64,000 nt of DNA, taken from NCBI GenBank assembly GCA_024709485.1, contig JANJWO010000036.1:1-64000 (forward strand). Reading direction: 5' to 3'. This document shows positions 36,493 to 45,998 of this stretch, one piece after another; the first letter of the stretch is position 1, and every line of letters begins with the position of its first letter. Under the pieces are notes generated by a model, which ran no database searches, had not been told where the DNA came from, and saw only the letters and a program-made list of their open reading frames with translations. A program made the translations under genes and the position numbers. The stretch is from Hydrogenophilaceae bacterium (GTDB taxonomy: Bacteria; Pseudomonadota; Gammaproteobacteria; Burkholderiales; Thiobacillaceae).

Positions 36493-37362
36493 TCATGTTT
36501 TAGCTGCTTCCAGCATTTCCAGCGTGTGCCGCAAGACCGTATCCACGCTCGGCCGCCAGGCGGAATCATGAATGTATCGCACAGACGTCGAGAAAGGATT
36601 CCAATATTTCTCATATTTGGGGCGATTCTCTTCCACCCCGCTCCATACGACATGGTGGCAGCCGCAAAGCGCGCCCAAATGCATGGGGCCTGAACTCGGG
36701 CCGACAAGTACCCGGCTGCTGGCAAGCACATCGAACAGCTTGTTCAGTGGCCAACCACGCAAGTCCGCACATCCTTCCAACACTCCCGCACTTTCCGGAT
36801 GCCCGATACAGCCCACCTTCTGCACGCCTTTGTGCTGCATGTGTTCGAAGAATTCACGCCAAGCATTCAAATTCCAACCGTTTCTGATGCCGCTCCTGTT
36901 TTTGTCGGTCTGCCTGATATGCAGCACAACATCAAACGCCAAGGAAGGATCGAAGCTGCCGTATTTGAAAAACTTTTGTCTGAGAAAGGCCTTTGAGCTC
37001 AATGCCGGTCGGTCGCGATTGTAGCCAATGTAGAAGTTGCCGTTTATATATTCCCTGTAGCCCTGTGCAGGCACAACATCCGGCCAGTCCAAATGACCTG
37101 CGCACATGAAACCGGAGATGCCTACTCCGAGCGGCTGATAGGGAATGAACTCATTGCAGAAATCGGCATACAACGGCGCCATTTCAGGCCGGGACATAAC
37201 GACTACGCGATCAAATTCTGCGCTTCGCGCACGCAAGTACCCCTGCCAGCAAAAAAGCTCCCAGCCGAACTCGCCTATCCAGGGACCCGCCAGCAGCGTG
37301 TTCTCCGCGCTGGAAGAATTGCGCTTTATCTCCGCGCGCATGCGTTTTCTGAACCAAAGCAT
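36493..37362 (-). CDS. Glycosyltransferase family 9-like protein
   Basis: 289 residues. The C-terminal half has LASSRVLVGPSSGPMHLGALCG, the GT9/heptosyltransferase-like donor-binding motif (family: D/S-S-G-x-x-H), and the middle has DVVLHIRQTDKNRSG. The N-terminal GPWIGEFGWELFCWQGYLR is shared with a group of uncharacterised proteins in polysaccharide loci. I assign it as a probable GT-B transferase; true heptosyltransferase activity is doubtful. It is read in the same direction as the sulfotransferase upstream, 57 bp away. Confidence 0.6.
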   Translation of the reverse strand: MLWFRKRMRAEIKRNSSSAENTLLAGPWIGEFGWELFCWQGYLRARSAEFDRVVVMSRPEMAPLYADFCNEFIPYQPLGVGISGFMCAGHLDWPDVVPAQGYREYINGNFYIGYNRDRPALSSKAFLRQKFFKYGSFDPSLAFDVVLHIRQTDKNRSGIRNGWNLNAWREFFEHMQHKGVQKVGCIGHPESAGVLEGCADLRGWPLNKLFDVLASSRVLVGPSSGPMHLGALCGCHHVVWSGVEENRPKYEKYWNPFSTSVRYIHDSAWRPSVDTVLRHTLEMLEAAKT

Positions 37363-37419
37363 TACTCAAACTCACCAGCGTTTTTTGTTATTTATTCCAC
37401 CCCGCTATCGGAATATCCA

Positions 37420-38022
37420 TCAGTTCCGAAAACCCAGGCGCCTTTTGATCGACTTCAACATGCGTTTGATGAATTTCTTGTGCGCGGGATTGGCGTGCGG
37501 GAAAGACACTTGCGGCGCAGGCATGCCAAGAAAGCCGCAGAGCTTTTCCCAGCCATCGCCCGCCGCCAGATCCATCACCATGAAGTCATCCGGGCGCTCG
37601 GCAAAATATTCGAGCACTTCCCGGTTGTGGCGCTCATAGCGCTCCAGCCACACCTGCTCGTTGCCTACCGGGCTGCCCTTGCCTTCGCCGTATATCCACT
37701 CGCGAACCGGACTGCTGCCCAGGCCAAAACCCTTCACCGCACTCCTGATCCATTGTTCGGGCGGCCGGATGGTCATGATGAATTTACTGCCCGGAAAGGC
37801 TTTGTCCATCTCCCGGTACAACAGCGGCCAGGGGTTGTCCTGGAAGGCGTCATATAGCGGAACGGTTTCCAGCGCACGCTGCAAGGCCACCTTGGAAACT
37901 TCGGGGTCGCGCGCCCAGTTTCCGCCCGTCACCCGATATCCAAGTATTTCCAGCGCCGCGCCCATCGAGGTGGTCCCGGTTTTCTGGAACCCGATGCAAA
38001 AAACCTTGATTTTCTCCGCCAT
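37420..38022 (-). CDS. Sulfotransferase-like protein
   Basis: 200 residues. EKIKVFCIGFQKTGTTSMGAALEILGY is the PAPS-binding loop; SKFIMTIRPPEQWIRSAVKGFG is the 3'-phosphate region. It is a short member of the sulfotransferase family. The ATG at 38022 places the P-loop near the N-terminus, as normal; an upstream extension to 38118 would add unrelated residues. A 17-bp sequence at 38109-38125 recurs upstream of the methyltransferase gene at 42164. Confidence 0.82.
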   Translation of the reverse strand: MAEKIKVFCIGFQKTGTTSMGAALEILGYRVTGGNWARDPEVSKVALQRALETVPLYDAFQDNPWPLLYREMDKAFPGSKFIMTIRPPEQWIRSAVKGFGLGSSPVREWIYGEGKGSPVGNEQVWLERYERHNREVLEYFAERPDDFMVMDLAAGDGWEKLCGFLGMPAPQVSFPHANPAHKKFIKRMLKSIKRRLGFRN

Positions 38023-38108
38023 TCTCCGTCCGCTCGTCGTTAAATTTATAAGCCCCCGCTGTTCGAGAAATTGTTTCGACAGCCCTGGCTTGAATACGGC
38101 CGGGAGGT

Positions 38109-38125
38109 ATGGTATCACTTTGCCC
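38109..38125 (-). promoter_or_regulatory. Shared 17-bp element upstream of the sulfotransferase gene
   Basis: The 17 bases 38109-38125 are identical to 42266-42282. Read on the minus strand the element is GGGCAAAGTGATACCAT, 87 bases before the sulfotransferase start. It includes TGATACCAT, which could act as an extended -10. The other copy is 102 bases before a methyltransferase gene in the same orientation. Confidence 0.4.
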
Positions 38126-38307
38126 CCAGGTTAATCGGTCTTCGGAAAGCAAATCAAAGCCAAAACAGGCAGGAAGCCTGCTGCATTGATTTGAGCATTC
38201 AGCCCCCCGAGATTGGCGGACTCCATATCGACCAGATTCTTTTTACCCTGGAGGGCGCCCCATTTCATCGAAGCGCACAAACATCGCATGGGCAGAAAAC
38301 AACGGCC

Positions 38308-39108
38308 ATGGCCAAAACAATGATTGACAACCCAAAGTTTTCAATCATAACCGTTTGCCTCAACGCCGAATCGGTCATACGCGGCGCCTTGCAATCAGTG
38401 CATGAACAGTGCTGCCGTGATTTTGAATGCGTGGTCATCGATGGTGCTTCAAGCGACCGTACGCTGGAAGTTGTGCGCGATTTTGGCGACTTGCCCCTGG
38501 TAATCTCGAGCGAGCCCGACAAGGGGATCTACGATGCCATGAACAAAGGGATCTCACTCACGCGCGGCGACATTCTTTACTTCCTGAATTCGGATGACCG
38601 GTTATGCGATGCCCATGTTCTTGAAAAAGTGGCCATCGCATTCGACTCCGATCCGGAGCTGGATATGCTGTGGGGCGACATCGTCTATGTTTTCAGGGAC
38701 GGAAACAAAAAGCGCCGTCACAACAACAAAACCAATGCAGGCAATCTGATTTATGGGAGCTTGTGCCATCAAGCCGTATTTGCGCGCAAGCGTCTTTTTG
38801 CCAGGCATGGCGGCTTTGACACCGAGTATTCGATAGCCGCCGACTTTGACTGGCTGCTACGCGTCTTGCGCGGCGGTGCAAAATACCGCCACCTGGAAAC
38901 CGATATTGCATTCTTCGCACGGGGAGGGGCGCATGAATCCACTGAAAAGAATTTGGGCACCTTACATCAAGAAATGGCGGTCATCCGACGTGCATACCTC
39001 AACCGCCCTGACTATCTGATGGACATATTCAGGGAGACCGCACGCAGCTTGAAGCGCAGATGCCGCAATCTATCAAGACACTTAAGGGATCGCCTTACGA
39101 GACGCTGA
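38308..39108 (+). CDS. Glycosyltransferase family 2
   Basis: 266 residues. FSIITVCLNAESVIRGALQSVHEQ opens the GT-A domain; DFECVVIDGASSDRT and ILYFLNSDDRLCDAHV carry the nucleotide- and metal-binding acids; AADFDWLLRVLRGG is a typical later block. It resembles the WcaA/colanic-acid type GT2 group. The ATG at 38308 (or 38320) gives the family N-terminus; the longer frame from 38071 adds unrelated residues and covers the divergent promoter region. It diverges from the sulfotransferase gene at 38022. Confidence 0.87.
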   Translation: MAKTMIDNPKFSIITVCLNAESVIRGALQSVHEQCCRDFECVVIDGASSDRTLEVVRDFGDLPLVISSEPDKGIYDAMNKGISLTRGDILYFLNSDDRLCDAHVLEKVAIAFDSDPELDMLWGDIVYVFRDGNKKRRHNNKTNAGNLIYGSLCHQAVFARKRLFARHGGFDTEYSIAADFDWLLRVLRGGAKYRHLETDIAFFARGGAHESTEKNLGTLHQEMAVIRRAYLNRPDYLMDIFRETARSLKRRCRNLSRHLRDRLTRR

Positions 39109-39240
39109 GCCGCCCCCAGCGAAAGGGAGACTGGATTTTTTCCCTCAGCCAATACTCGCTTGCCGACTTGCGGGCTGCCGAATATCAAAAACAAAACCCC
39201 GCCATGCATCTTCCATTTGGAAGATTGCGGCTTTTAACCC

Positions 39241-39270
39241 CATGGAAAACCTTCGCATGGAAAACCTTCG
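39241..39270. repeat. Two tandem 15-bp units
   Basis: The unit CATGGAAAACCTTCG occurs twice head to tail at 39241-39255 and 39256-39270, in the 235-bp gap between two convergent glycosyltransferase genes. No other feature was seen in this gap. Confidence 0.9.
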
Positions 39271-39343
39271 CCTGGCCTCAGGCAGGCAATGCGCGGCCAT
39301 TAGCCACGCATTTGCCCCATCAAGCCTGCCCGAAGCAGCTTGG

Positions 39344-40303
39344 TCATTTCGACAAGAATGCAACAAGCTCCCTATGCCGCCCGTCATCGACGCTCACCAC
39401 ACCTGCCCTGATGAGTTCCTCTGCCTCAGCGTCAGCCAGATTCAGTCGATTGTATTCTTCCAGCAATTTCCCGGACCGCGAAAGCTCAAGCCATCTCCTG
39501 ATATGCCAATTCTGCTTGCCTACATCATGACCAAGGCTTTTCTCGTAGTTCTCTCGCGCCTCGCCCCCATTGATTGCTTTCCTGGCAAATTGCTCGATGC
39601 CCCGGATCGGGAAGTGAAAGACCTCGATGTCCCTGGATATGCCTTGGCGCAGGGAAGGCAGATCCACACTTTCATGAATACGATGATTCCCCGTCGTGAC
39701 CGGCAAATATCCCTTTCTTAACTTGTAAATCACTTTCTTGGGATACTTGAATAGCAGGAATGAGGTATTGTCGACATCCCGGCCCTGTTTGCGCCCTCTC
39801 GGGAAAGGCTTTGTGGCGGCGTAGACCGCGTCGCCGGGAAACGCTTCCTCCCCATTTCTCCGTCTCATCAGTATGTTGACGACGTTCGCATGCAACACAT
39901 CGACCCATGGTCTTGCCAATAACTCGCGCTTAAGCGATCCGCTTCTGGGGTACCAAAACTCATCTGCGTCGCAGTGAAAAACGAGATCGGCATTGAATTC
40001 ATCAAATGCAAGGCGGCCCATTCGATTGACCCAGGCCGCCTGATCCAGCACGCGGCTGGGCTCATGTATCAAATGCAGAACGCCATGCTTTTCATATTTC
40101 TCCAGTATCTCGGCAGTGCCGTCACAGGAGCCGTTATCTGTGGCGACAATGAAGTCAACGCCATGATCCAGGTGAAACCTTATGTTCGCTTCGATAATGT
40201 CGGCCTCATCCCGCGCGAGCAAAGTCATCACGAGCTTTGAATGCCTGAGCGCCTTCTCGCTGACTGCGAATCGATAGTATCTTCCGAGTAGTTGATTGAG
40301 CAT
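39344..40303 (-). CDS. Glycosyltransferase family 2-like (GT-A) protein
   Basis: 319 residues from the ATG at 40303 (a GTG at 40312 is possible). LVMTLLARDEADIIEANIRFHLDHGVD and FIVATDNGSCDGTAEIL match the group annotated as glycosyltransferase family 2 with the LLARDE opening; ADLVFHCDADEFWYPR holds the DxD motif. Proteins of this kind are frequent in capsule loci and act on surface glycans. It lies 32 bp downstream of the UDP-glucuronate decarboxylase gene on the same strand. Confidence 0.83.
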   Translation of the reverse strand: MLNQLLGRYYRFAVSEKALRHSKLVMTLLARDEADIIEANIRFHLDHGVDFIVATDNGSCDGTAEILEKYEKHGVLHLIHEPSRVLDQAAWVNRMGRLAFDEFNADLVFHCDADEFWYPRSGSLKRELLARPWVDVLHANVVNILMRRRNGEEAFPGDAVYAATKPFPRGRKQGRDVDNTSFLLFKYPKKVIYKLRKGYLPVTTGNHRIHESVDLPSLRQGISRDIEVFHFPIRGIEQFARKAINGGEARENYEKSLGHDVGKQNWHIRRWLELSRSGKLLEEYNRLNLADAEAEELIRAGVVSVDDGRHRELVAFLSK

Positions 40304-40335
40304 CTGCTTCACAGGGGAAGTTTATTTTGCGCCGA

Positions 40336-41295
40336 TCATCCCATTGCCAGAAGATTCTGGAAGTAGGCGATGGTCTTGGCCAGCCCCTGTTCCAACTGGA
40401 TGTCAGGCTCCCATCCAAGCTTTTCTTTTGCCAGGCGGATGTCAGGCTGGCGCTGTGCCGGGTCGTCACTCGGCAGCGGCTTTACAATGATGTCGGATTT
40501 TGAACCGGTCATGGCGATAACCTTCCCGGCCAGTTCACGGATAGTGAATTCACGCGGGTTGCCGAGATTGACCGGGCCGGTAAAGTCAGCGGGCGAGTCC
40601 ATCAGTTTGATGAAACCGTCGATCATGTCGTCGACATAGCAGAAAGAGCGCGTCTGGCTGCCGTCGCCATATACGGTGATCGGCTTGTTCTGCAGGGCTT
40701 GCACGATAAAATTCGAGACGACTCTGCCGTCGTTTGGGTGCATGCGCGGTCCATAGGTGTTGAAAATGCGCGCCACCTTGATCTCAAGCCTGTGCTGGCG
40801 GTGATAGTCGAAGAACAGGGTTTCCGCACAACGCTTGCCTTCGTCGTAGCAGGAACGCAGGCCGATGGGGTTGACGTGCCCCCAGTAGTCCTCGGTCTGC
40901 GGGTGCACCCGCGGGTCGCCATAGACCTCGCTGGTGGAAGCCTGCATGATGCGGGCCTTGAGCCGCTTGGCCAGGCCCAGCATATTGATGGCGCCATGGA
41001 CCGAAGTCTTGGTGGTGGCCACCGGGTCGTGCTGGTAATGAACGGGCGAAGCCGGGCAGGCCAGGTTGTAGATCTCGTCGACCTCCACGTACAGCGGGAA
41101 AGTAATGTCGTGGCGCATGAACTCGAAGCGCGGATGGCTGTGCAGATGATCGATGTTGCGCTTGGTGCCGGTGAAAAGGTTGTCCACACACAGCACTTCA
41201 TGGCCTTGTTCAAGCAGCCTGTCGCACAGGTGCGAGCCGAGAAAGCCGGCGCCGCCGGTGACCATGATGCGTTTCCGGGAGTCGTAGAGTCTCAT
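40336..41295 (-). CDS. UDP-glucuronic acid decarboxylase (UDP-xylose synthase)
   Basis: 319-residue extended [29 protein letters not shown] binds NAD; the active site has TSEVYGDP and YDEGKRCAE (Tyr-x3-Lys); [23 protein letters not shown] is the strongly conserved UXS block. It converts UDP-glucuronate to UDP-xylose, supplying a pentose donor. AGGAACCAG precedes the ATG. No UDP-glucose dehydrogenase of the glucuronate type is visible here, so UDP-GlcA must come from elsewhere. Confidence 0.93.
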   Translation of the reverse strand: MRLYDSRKRIMVTGGAGFLGSHLCDRLLEQGHEVLCVDNLFTGTKRNIDHLHSHPRFEFMRHDITFPLYVEVDEIYNLACPASPVHYQHDPVATTKTSVHGAINMLGLAKRLKARIMQASTSEVYGDPRVHPQTEDYWGHVNPIGLRSCYDEGKRCAETLFFDYHRQHRLEIKVARIFNTYGPRMHPNDGRVVSNFIVQALQNKPITVYGDGSQTRSFCYVDDMIDGFIKLMDSPADFTGPVNLGNPREFTIRELAGKVIAMTGSKSDIIVKPLPSDDPAQRQPDIRLAKEKLGWEPDIQLEQGLAKTIAYFQNLLAMG

Positions 41296-41450
41296 CTGGT
41301 TCCTGCTGGTCCATGCATAATCATCACCAGGACTGCCGATTGGTTACGTGGCGGGCTATGAATCAATAGCACTATTGGAGCTTCCACTCGGGAAGCCGCC
41401 CCTCTTCGGATAGTCCTTTTCACTCCTCTGGCAGAGGGCGGGAGCGGAAA

Positions 41451-42164
41451 TTACTTGCTGCCCATTTTCTTGAGCACTGTCATGCCACTGCAATTAGGGT
41501 AGTGCCTGACCAGATAGCCGCCGGCGATATCCGTGAAGAAGGTGTTTTGATCGTAGCTCCTGCCCAGGAATTCTTCCAAGGCCCTGATTACGCCACGCTG
41601 GTTGTCCCAGCCAAAGCCTGCGCTGCCATCAAGCCGTCCATATACCTTCCTCATGTTCGTGTCATGAAAAACCATCACGCCACCGTCTGCAAGGTGCTTG
41701 CTCCATACGGCAATTTCCTTGCAGGTATGCTCATACAAGTGCGAGGTGTCTATGTAAATAAATTTCGCTTGCTGCGAAAGTCCATTCCCCTCGCACCACC
41801 TGGGAAACCCCTGCTCGCCAAATCCAACATCATCCGACTGGACAAATTCCCAGCGCTCCCGGTGCGGAACATCGATCTCCCCGCAATCGTTGATGTCGAT
41901 GCTCAAAACCTTTATGTCCAACTTGTCTGCTGCCTCAAGCAGGACGCGGGTACTATCCCCTCCCCTGGTTCCCAACTCGACAATATAATCCGGGCTCGCC
42001 TCCATGACGTGCCAAAACAGGGTGTTCAGGTGATCAGACATCGCGTTCGGCCTGGCCTGTGCCAGCCACGGGGCAAAGTAATGCTTCTGCTTGAAATGCG
42101 TGCCGCCGGAGAGCCGAAATGCAAGCTTCCTGATTTTCTTTCTGAAATTTCTAAGCAGTTTCAA
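41451..42164 (-). CDS. Class I SAM-dependent methyltransferase (CmcI-like)
   Basis: 237 residues from TTG at 42164. DYIVELGTRGGDSTRVLLEAADKLDIKVLSID contains the glycine-rich SAM-binding loop and its acidic end; KFIYIDTSHLYEHTCKEIAVWSKHL and GVMVFHDTN resemble the CmcI/rhamnosyl O-methyltransferase group. It would methylate a glycan hydroxyl. The frame has no convincing ATG: an upstream extension to 42329 is Gly/Pro/Cys-rich and includes a shared 17-bp element, so I start at TTG with a purine-rich stretch before it. The start is less certain than the family. Confidence 0.75.
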   Translation of the reverse strand: MKLLRNFRKKIRKLAFRLSGGTHFKQKHYFAPWLAQARPNAMSDHLNTLFWHVMEASPDYIVELGTRGGDSTRVLLEAADKLDIKVLSIDINDCGEIDVPHRERWEFVQSDDVGFGEQGFPRWCEGNGLSQQAKFIYIDTSHLYEHTCKEIAVWSKHLADGGVMVFHDTNMRKVYGRLDGSAGFGWDNQRGVIRALEEFLGRSYDQNTFFTDIAGGYLVRHYPNCSGMTVLKKMGSK

Positions 42165-42265
42165 GATGGTTTCTTTGTCTATATAAATGCTTGAAAAATT
42201 GTTCGCCTTCCAGAATACGCCTACATGGCCTGGAAGCAGCCCGCATCCGCAAACGGGCAAGCGGC

Positions 42266-42282
42266 ATGGTATCACTTTGCCC
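42266..42282 (-). promoter_or_regulatory. Shared 17-bp element upstream of the methyltransferase gene
   Basis: Second exact copy of the element at 38109-38125, in the same orientation and at a similar distance (about 102 bases) before a minus-strand start codon. Read 5'-3' on that strand it is GGGCAAAGTGATACCAT. This supports a promoter or operator function and argues against the upstream coding extension of the methyltransferase. Confidence 0.4.
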
Positions 42283-42337
42283 GCACCGGCAAGCGGCCCG
42301 GCAAAGCCCATGGAAGCCCGGACGCGCATCGCTGCGC

Positions 42338-44053
42338 CTAAATCCCCGGTCCGGCATCCCCCGCAGGCGCTGTCATCGTCCTGCCGTACTCATTCCTGGC
42401 CGCTTCCTGCAGGTTGGGGAAGTGCGCCAGCACTTTTTTCAGGTCCGCCTCGTCCTTGACCAACAGCACGACCTCGTCTCCCCGCAGCCAGGGATCATTC
42501 TGGATGATGTCTATGGTTTTGTAGCCCCTGCCATTGTGCAGCACGACGCGCCGCTCGGCTTCCACGCGCGGAGGAAACTGCGCCAAATGCATATTCATGT
42601 AGTCGCCGATCTGCGCGAAGCGCAGCGTATTCGCGGCGACCAGGCTCAACAAGGCCAGCAAGGCGACCTGGCGCAGGGCGCGCGTGCCGTCCTGCGCCGC
42701 CAGCTTGAACAGTCCGAGTGTCGCCAGCACCGGCAATACGCCCCAGGCCGAATGGAAATAGCGGTAGCCCCAGCCGTTGCCCTGGTTGAAGCTGACCAGG
42801 AAATAGGCGAAAAAGGTCAACAGCGCCGAAGCGCCCAGCAGCCTGATGGCATCGCGCTTATCGCCGCGCCAGCCCTTCCAGGCCAGCAACAGCAGCAAGG
42901 GCGACGCCCACAGCCACAACTTCAGCAAGCCGGCAAAACGCACAAGCAAGGTCTTCTCGTTCGGCCAATCCATCACTGCGGCGAAAGCCAGAACAAGACT
43001 TTGCAACCGTTCGAGCGAAAAGGCCGGCGCCGCTGCGCCTCCCTGCGCCGCTGCGACAGCATGCACCGCCGTTGCCGCATGCACAGCCGCCAGTTGCCCG
43101 TGTTCAGCCAGAGCGGCCCTCCCCCACAGCGACCAGCCCACGCCCAGCGGCAGAAGAACCGGCAAGTATCCTGCGGCGAGGAATCCCAGATTGCGCAGCC
43201 GCTGGCCGCGGCGCGTCGCCAGCCAGATTATCCAGGGCAGCGCGAAAGCGGCATGCGGAAAGGGATTGTGCAGCACCAGGGCGAATCCGCCCGTCAATCC
43301 AGCCAGGAACAAGCGCAAGGGCGTAGGCGCCAGCAGCAGCCAGGCGAAAGCCAGGCTGAACAAAAGATGGGCCGGCATCGCATAGTAGCTGATGCCGTTG
43401 GCCAAGAACGCGGGCGAAGCCAGGGCGAACAGCATCGCCCAGCCTGCCGCCTGCGGCGCGTCGATCAGATCCCGGGCAATGCGCCCGATCAACAACAGGC
43501 TCGCGGCCACCAGCGTCGGATTGCAGGCCCAGGGGATGCCAAGCCAGACAAAAGGGGCCAGCAGCAGCGAGAAACCCGGCCAGTACGCGGAAAATACGGC
43601 CCCGTTTTCGCGGTTGACCATCAGCAGATGGTTCTGCAGCTTGGGCGAGATCAGGTTGTCCAGCAGATCGGGAGGAAACTGGCCATGCAGCGCCCCCGCC
43701 GCGAACACCTTGGCCTGGAACACCACGGCATATTCATCCGCCGACAGCGGGTGATTGCGGTACACCCACAACGATCCGGCGCACAACGCCGCCCACAGCA
43801 CGGCGGCAACCACATAACGCCGGCGATCCAGCGCAAGCAGCAGCCGGTCGACCCAGGCCCCGGAGTCCGAATCCCGCGTGCCGTACCAATGGCCGAACAG
43901 CAGCATCGCCAGCATCAGCCACGTGCCCGGGCTATCCTGCACCCTCAGCAGATGCCAGAAAACATTGCCGCCGATGTGCCCCTTCAGGAGGATGAAAACC
44001 AGTCCGAGCAGCGTGATGCCGATGGCGGCGAGCGAGAGCCTGGAGAAAGTCAT
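42338..44053 (-). CDS. Multi-span membrane glycosyltransferase-like protein (GT39/GT-C type)
   Basis: 571 residues with about ten to twelve membrane helices. NHPLSADEYAVVFQAKVFAAG (about residues 100-120) is the first periplasmic loop with acidic residues typical of polyprenol-phosphate-dependent GT-C enzymes such as PMT/ArnT; HNPFPHAAFALPWIIWLAT and YRYFHSAWGVLPVLATLG follow. The C-terminal 100 residues are soluble. It probably adds a sugar outside the membrane from a lipid-linked donor. A 31-bp gap separates it from the GT2 gene upstream. Confidence 0.75.
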   Translation of the reverse strand: MTFSRLSLAAIGITLLGLVFILLKGHIGGNVFWHLLRVQDSPGTWLMLAMLLFGHWYGTRDSDSGAWVDRLLLALDRRRYVVAAVLWAALCAGSLWVYRNHPLSADEYAVVFQAKVFAAGALHGQFPPDLLDNLISPKLQNHLLMVNRENGAVFSAYWPGFSLLLAPFVWLGIPWACNPTLVAASLLLIGRIARDLIDAPQAAGWAMLFALASPAFLANGISYYAMPAHLLFSLAFAWLLLAPTPLRLFLAGLTGGFALVLHNPFPHAAFALPWIIWLATRRGQRLRNLGFLAAGYLPVLLPLGVGWSLWGRAALAEHGQLAAVHAATAVHAVAAAQGGAAAPAFSLERLQSLVLAFAAVMDWPNEKTLLVRFAGLLKLWLWASPLLLLLAWKGWRGDKRDAIRLLGASALLTFFAYFLVSFNQGNGWGYRYFHSAWGVLPVLATLGLFKLAAQDGTRALRQVALLALLSLVAANTLRFAQIGDYMNMHLAQFPPRVEAERRVVLHNGRGYKTIDIIQNDPWLRGDEVVLLVKDEADLKKVLAHFPNLQEAARNEYGRTMTAPAGDAGPGI

Positions 44054-44084
44054 GCGGACGAAGGCATCAATGCCGGCAATAGCC

Positions 44085-45047
44085 TCAATTCTTCATTCCC
44101 GAAGGCTGGCCCCAGAAATAGCGCAGACTGCTGAACCGCTTGCGCATCGATACGGGCAGCTTCTCGGCATGCACGCCAAGCACGAACCCGACATGCCGGG
44201 CGGTTTCATACGGAATGAAGCTGAGCCAATCACCAATCGAGCCGGTGCGCAGGACGAATTTCCCTTCTCTTGCCAGCCTCAAGGCCACATGCCGGAAAGG
44301 AATTCCGGTTTTTCCGCCAAAAATCTGCTTCATCGAATAGCCACTGTCAAAATTCCGGCGAAATACGTCCGCGAGGCCATATTGATGCGAGTGAAGCACC
44401 TTGGAATCGGGCTCGTACACGATCGCGAAGCCAGACTGCATGACATCCGCCGCCCAGGCCTGATCCTCGCTCATGATGACTTCGTCACGAAACGGGTGGC
44501 TTCTCCAGACCGAGGCCCTGACCGCTCCGCTGACCGTGGAAAAGAAGCATCTTGCAAGCGAGGCCTCCTCTCCCTGCGCAAGCGACCTGACTGCAGGCCT
44601 TGAAGAATAGGTTTCGCCAAGAAAGAATTTTTCCATGACGTTCGCCTCAGGGCGGGGGACCTGCCTGGAATACACCCCCGCCACGCTGGCATCTGCAAAC
44701 GGGCGCAGCAGCTTTTCCAGCCAGTCCCGGCCGATCGGGGTTGCATCCTGCGGAATGTAGACAAGGAACTCACCGCGGGCGAGCCGGGCGCCGAGATTCC
44801 GCGTCTTGCCGTGGCCAAATTCCTCAGGCGGGATTTCATGCAGGCGAACTTCCGGGTATTCCGAGGCTATGCGCAAAGTGCCGTCTCGCGAGCCCGAATC
44901 GATCAGTATGACCTCGGCATGCTCGGCAAGGCTTTGATTTGCCAATCCGTCGAGCAATGAACGCAGATAGCGATCGCCATTCTTGGTGAGAATAATGATG
45001 GATGCCAGGACCGCAGGATCTTCCTGGCGGCGTGTTTGCAGCGTCAT
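44085..45047 (-). CDS. Glycosyltransferase family 2, rhamnosyltransferase-like
   Basis: 320 residues. VLASIIILTKNGDRYLRSLLDGLANQ and VILIDSGSRDGTLRIASEYPEVRLHEIPPEEFGHGKTRN are typical of the RfbF/RfbN rhamnosyltransferase group (HGKTRNLGA block); LVYIPQDATPIGRDWLE holds the acidic motif. It would add a deoxyhexose to the repeat unit. It diverges from the methyltransferase gene at 45130 across 82 bp that must hold promoters for both; TATTCT and TATAA-like boxes are visible there. Confidence 0.85.
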   Translation of the reverse strand: MTLQTRRQEDPAVLASIIILTKNGDRYLRSLLDGLANQSLAEHAEVILIDSGSRDGTLRIASEYPEVRLHEIPPEEFGHGKTRNLGARLARGEFLVYIPQDATPIGRDWLEKLLRPFADASVAGVYSRQVPRPEANVMEKFFLGETYSSRPAVRSLAQGEEASLARCFFSTVSGAVRASVWRSHPFRDEVIMSEDQAWAADVMQSGFAIVYEPDSKVLHSHQYGLADVFRRNFDSGYSMKQIFGGKTGIPFRHVALRLAREGKFVLRTGSIGDWLSFIPYETARHVGFVLGVHAEKLPVSMRKRFSSLRYFWGQPSGMKN

Positions 45048-45129
45048 AATCAGGGATTAATGCAATCTTCGCGCAAGATCGCTATGGTATTCTATAACCG
45101 CCTCACGAATCATCCCGCGCCGACAATCT

Positions 45130-45954
45130 ATGCCCTCTCTAGTGGAAATCGCCCGTTCCTTCCATTCCGGGAATCCCGTCACCAAACCCCTGCGTTATTA
45201 CGAAATTTACGAACGCTCCTTAAGCGAAGAAGGCCTGCAGCCGCAGTCGATCCTGGAAATCGGCGTATATGAAGGCGAGAGCACAAAAATTCTTGCAAGC
45301 CGATTTCCATCGGCGCGTATCGTGGCTCTGGACCTGAACCTCAGAGACATCGATTTTTCAAACTACGCCAATATCACCTATCTTCAATGCGACCAAACCG
45401 ACGCATCCCGGATCAGGGGCATTCTTGACGAACACTTTCCGAACGGCGTGGATTTCGTCATTGACGACGCCTCCCATATCGGCCATCTGTCGAGACTGAC
45501 TTTCGACTGCGTATTTCCTTACCTCAAAAGCGGCGGGTTATATGTCGTTGAAGACTGGGGCACGGGCTATATGGAAACCTGGGTCGACGGCCGTCGCTTC
45601 GAACATGCCAAGACAGCATCGAGTGCAGCAATCATCCCCAAGACAATCCGAAGCCATGACTTTGGCATGGTCGGCTTTGTCAAATCCCTGGCCGACTACA
45701 CGGCGGTTGGCGACATTACCGATACCCGCGCGTCCAGGGGCAGCCTGCTGGCGCGCCTCATCCTGTCTGCGGCTCGCTTTCGTTCGCTGACCAAACTGGC
45801 GAACCGGTTTCCCCGCCTCAAATCCTGGCTCATCGGAAGAATCAATGGGTCCGGAGAGACAACCAGCTCGCCGGTTGCAAATCCTCGGGCAGACATCCCG
45901 CAGCTCAGGTCCTTAAAATTTTTCCATGGCGTCTGCGTGGCCTGCAAGGCATAG
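45130..45954 (+). CDS. Class I SAM-dependent methyltransferase
   Basis: 274 residues. QSILEIGVYEGESTKILASRFPSARIVALDLN is the SAM-binding loop; DFVIDDASHIGHLSRLTFDCVFPYLKSGGLYVVEDW matches the group of sugar O-methyltransferases seen in polysaccharide and macrolide clusters (DDASH and EDW motifs, the former a likely metal site). It is the only plus-strand gene between 41 and 61 kb and ends 44 bp from the end of the convergent large operon. Confidence 0.82.
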   Translation: MPSLVEIARSFHSGNPVTKPLRYYEIYERSLSEEGLQPQSILEIGVYEGESTKILASRFPSARIVALDLNLRDIDFSNYANITYLQCDQTDASRIRGILDEHFPNGVDFVIDDASHIGHLSRLTFDCVFPYLKSGGLYVVEDWGTGYMETWVDGRRFEHAKTASSAAIIPKTIRSHDFGMVGFVKSLADYTAVGDITDTRASRGSLLARLILSAARFRSLTKLANRFPRLKSWLIGRINGSGETTSSPVANPRADIPQLRSLKFFHGVCVACKA

Positions 45955-45998
45955 CCGGCACAGCCCGGATGCCTCGAGATTCAGGCAGCCGACGGGCT

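Noticed and set aside
42165-42329. N-terminal extension of the methyltransferase to 42329
   Set aside because: The added residues are Gly/Pro/Cys-rich and contain the 17-bp element that also occurs in a clearly non-coding gap.
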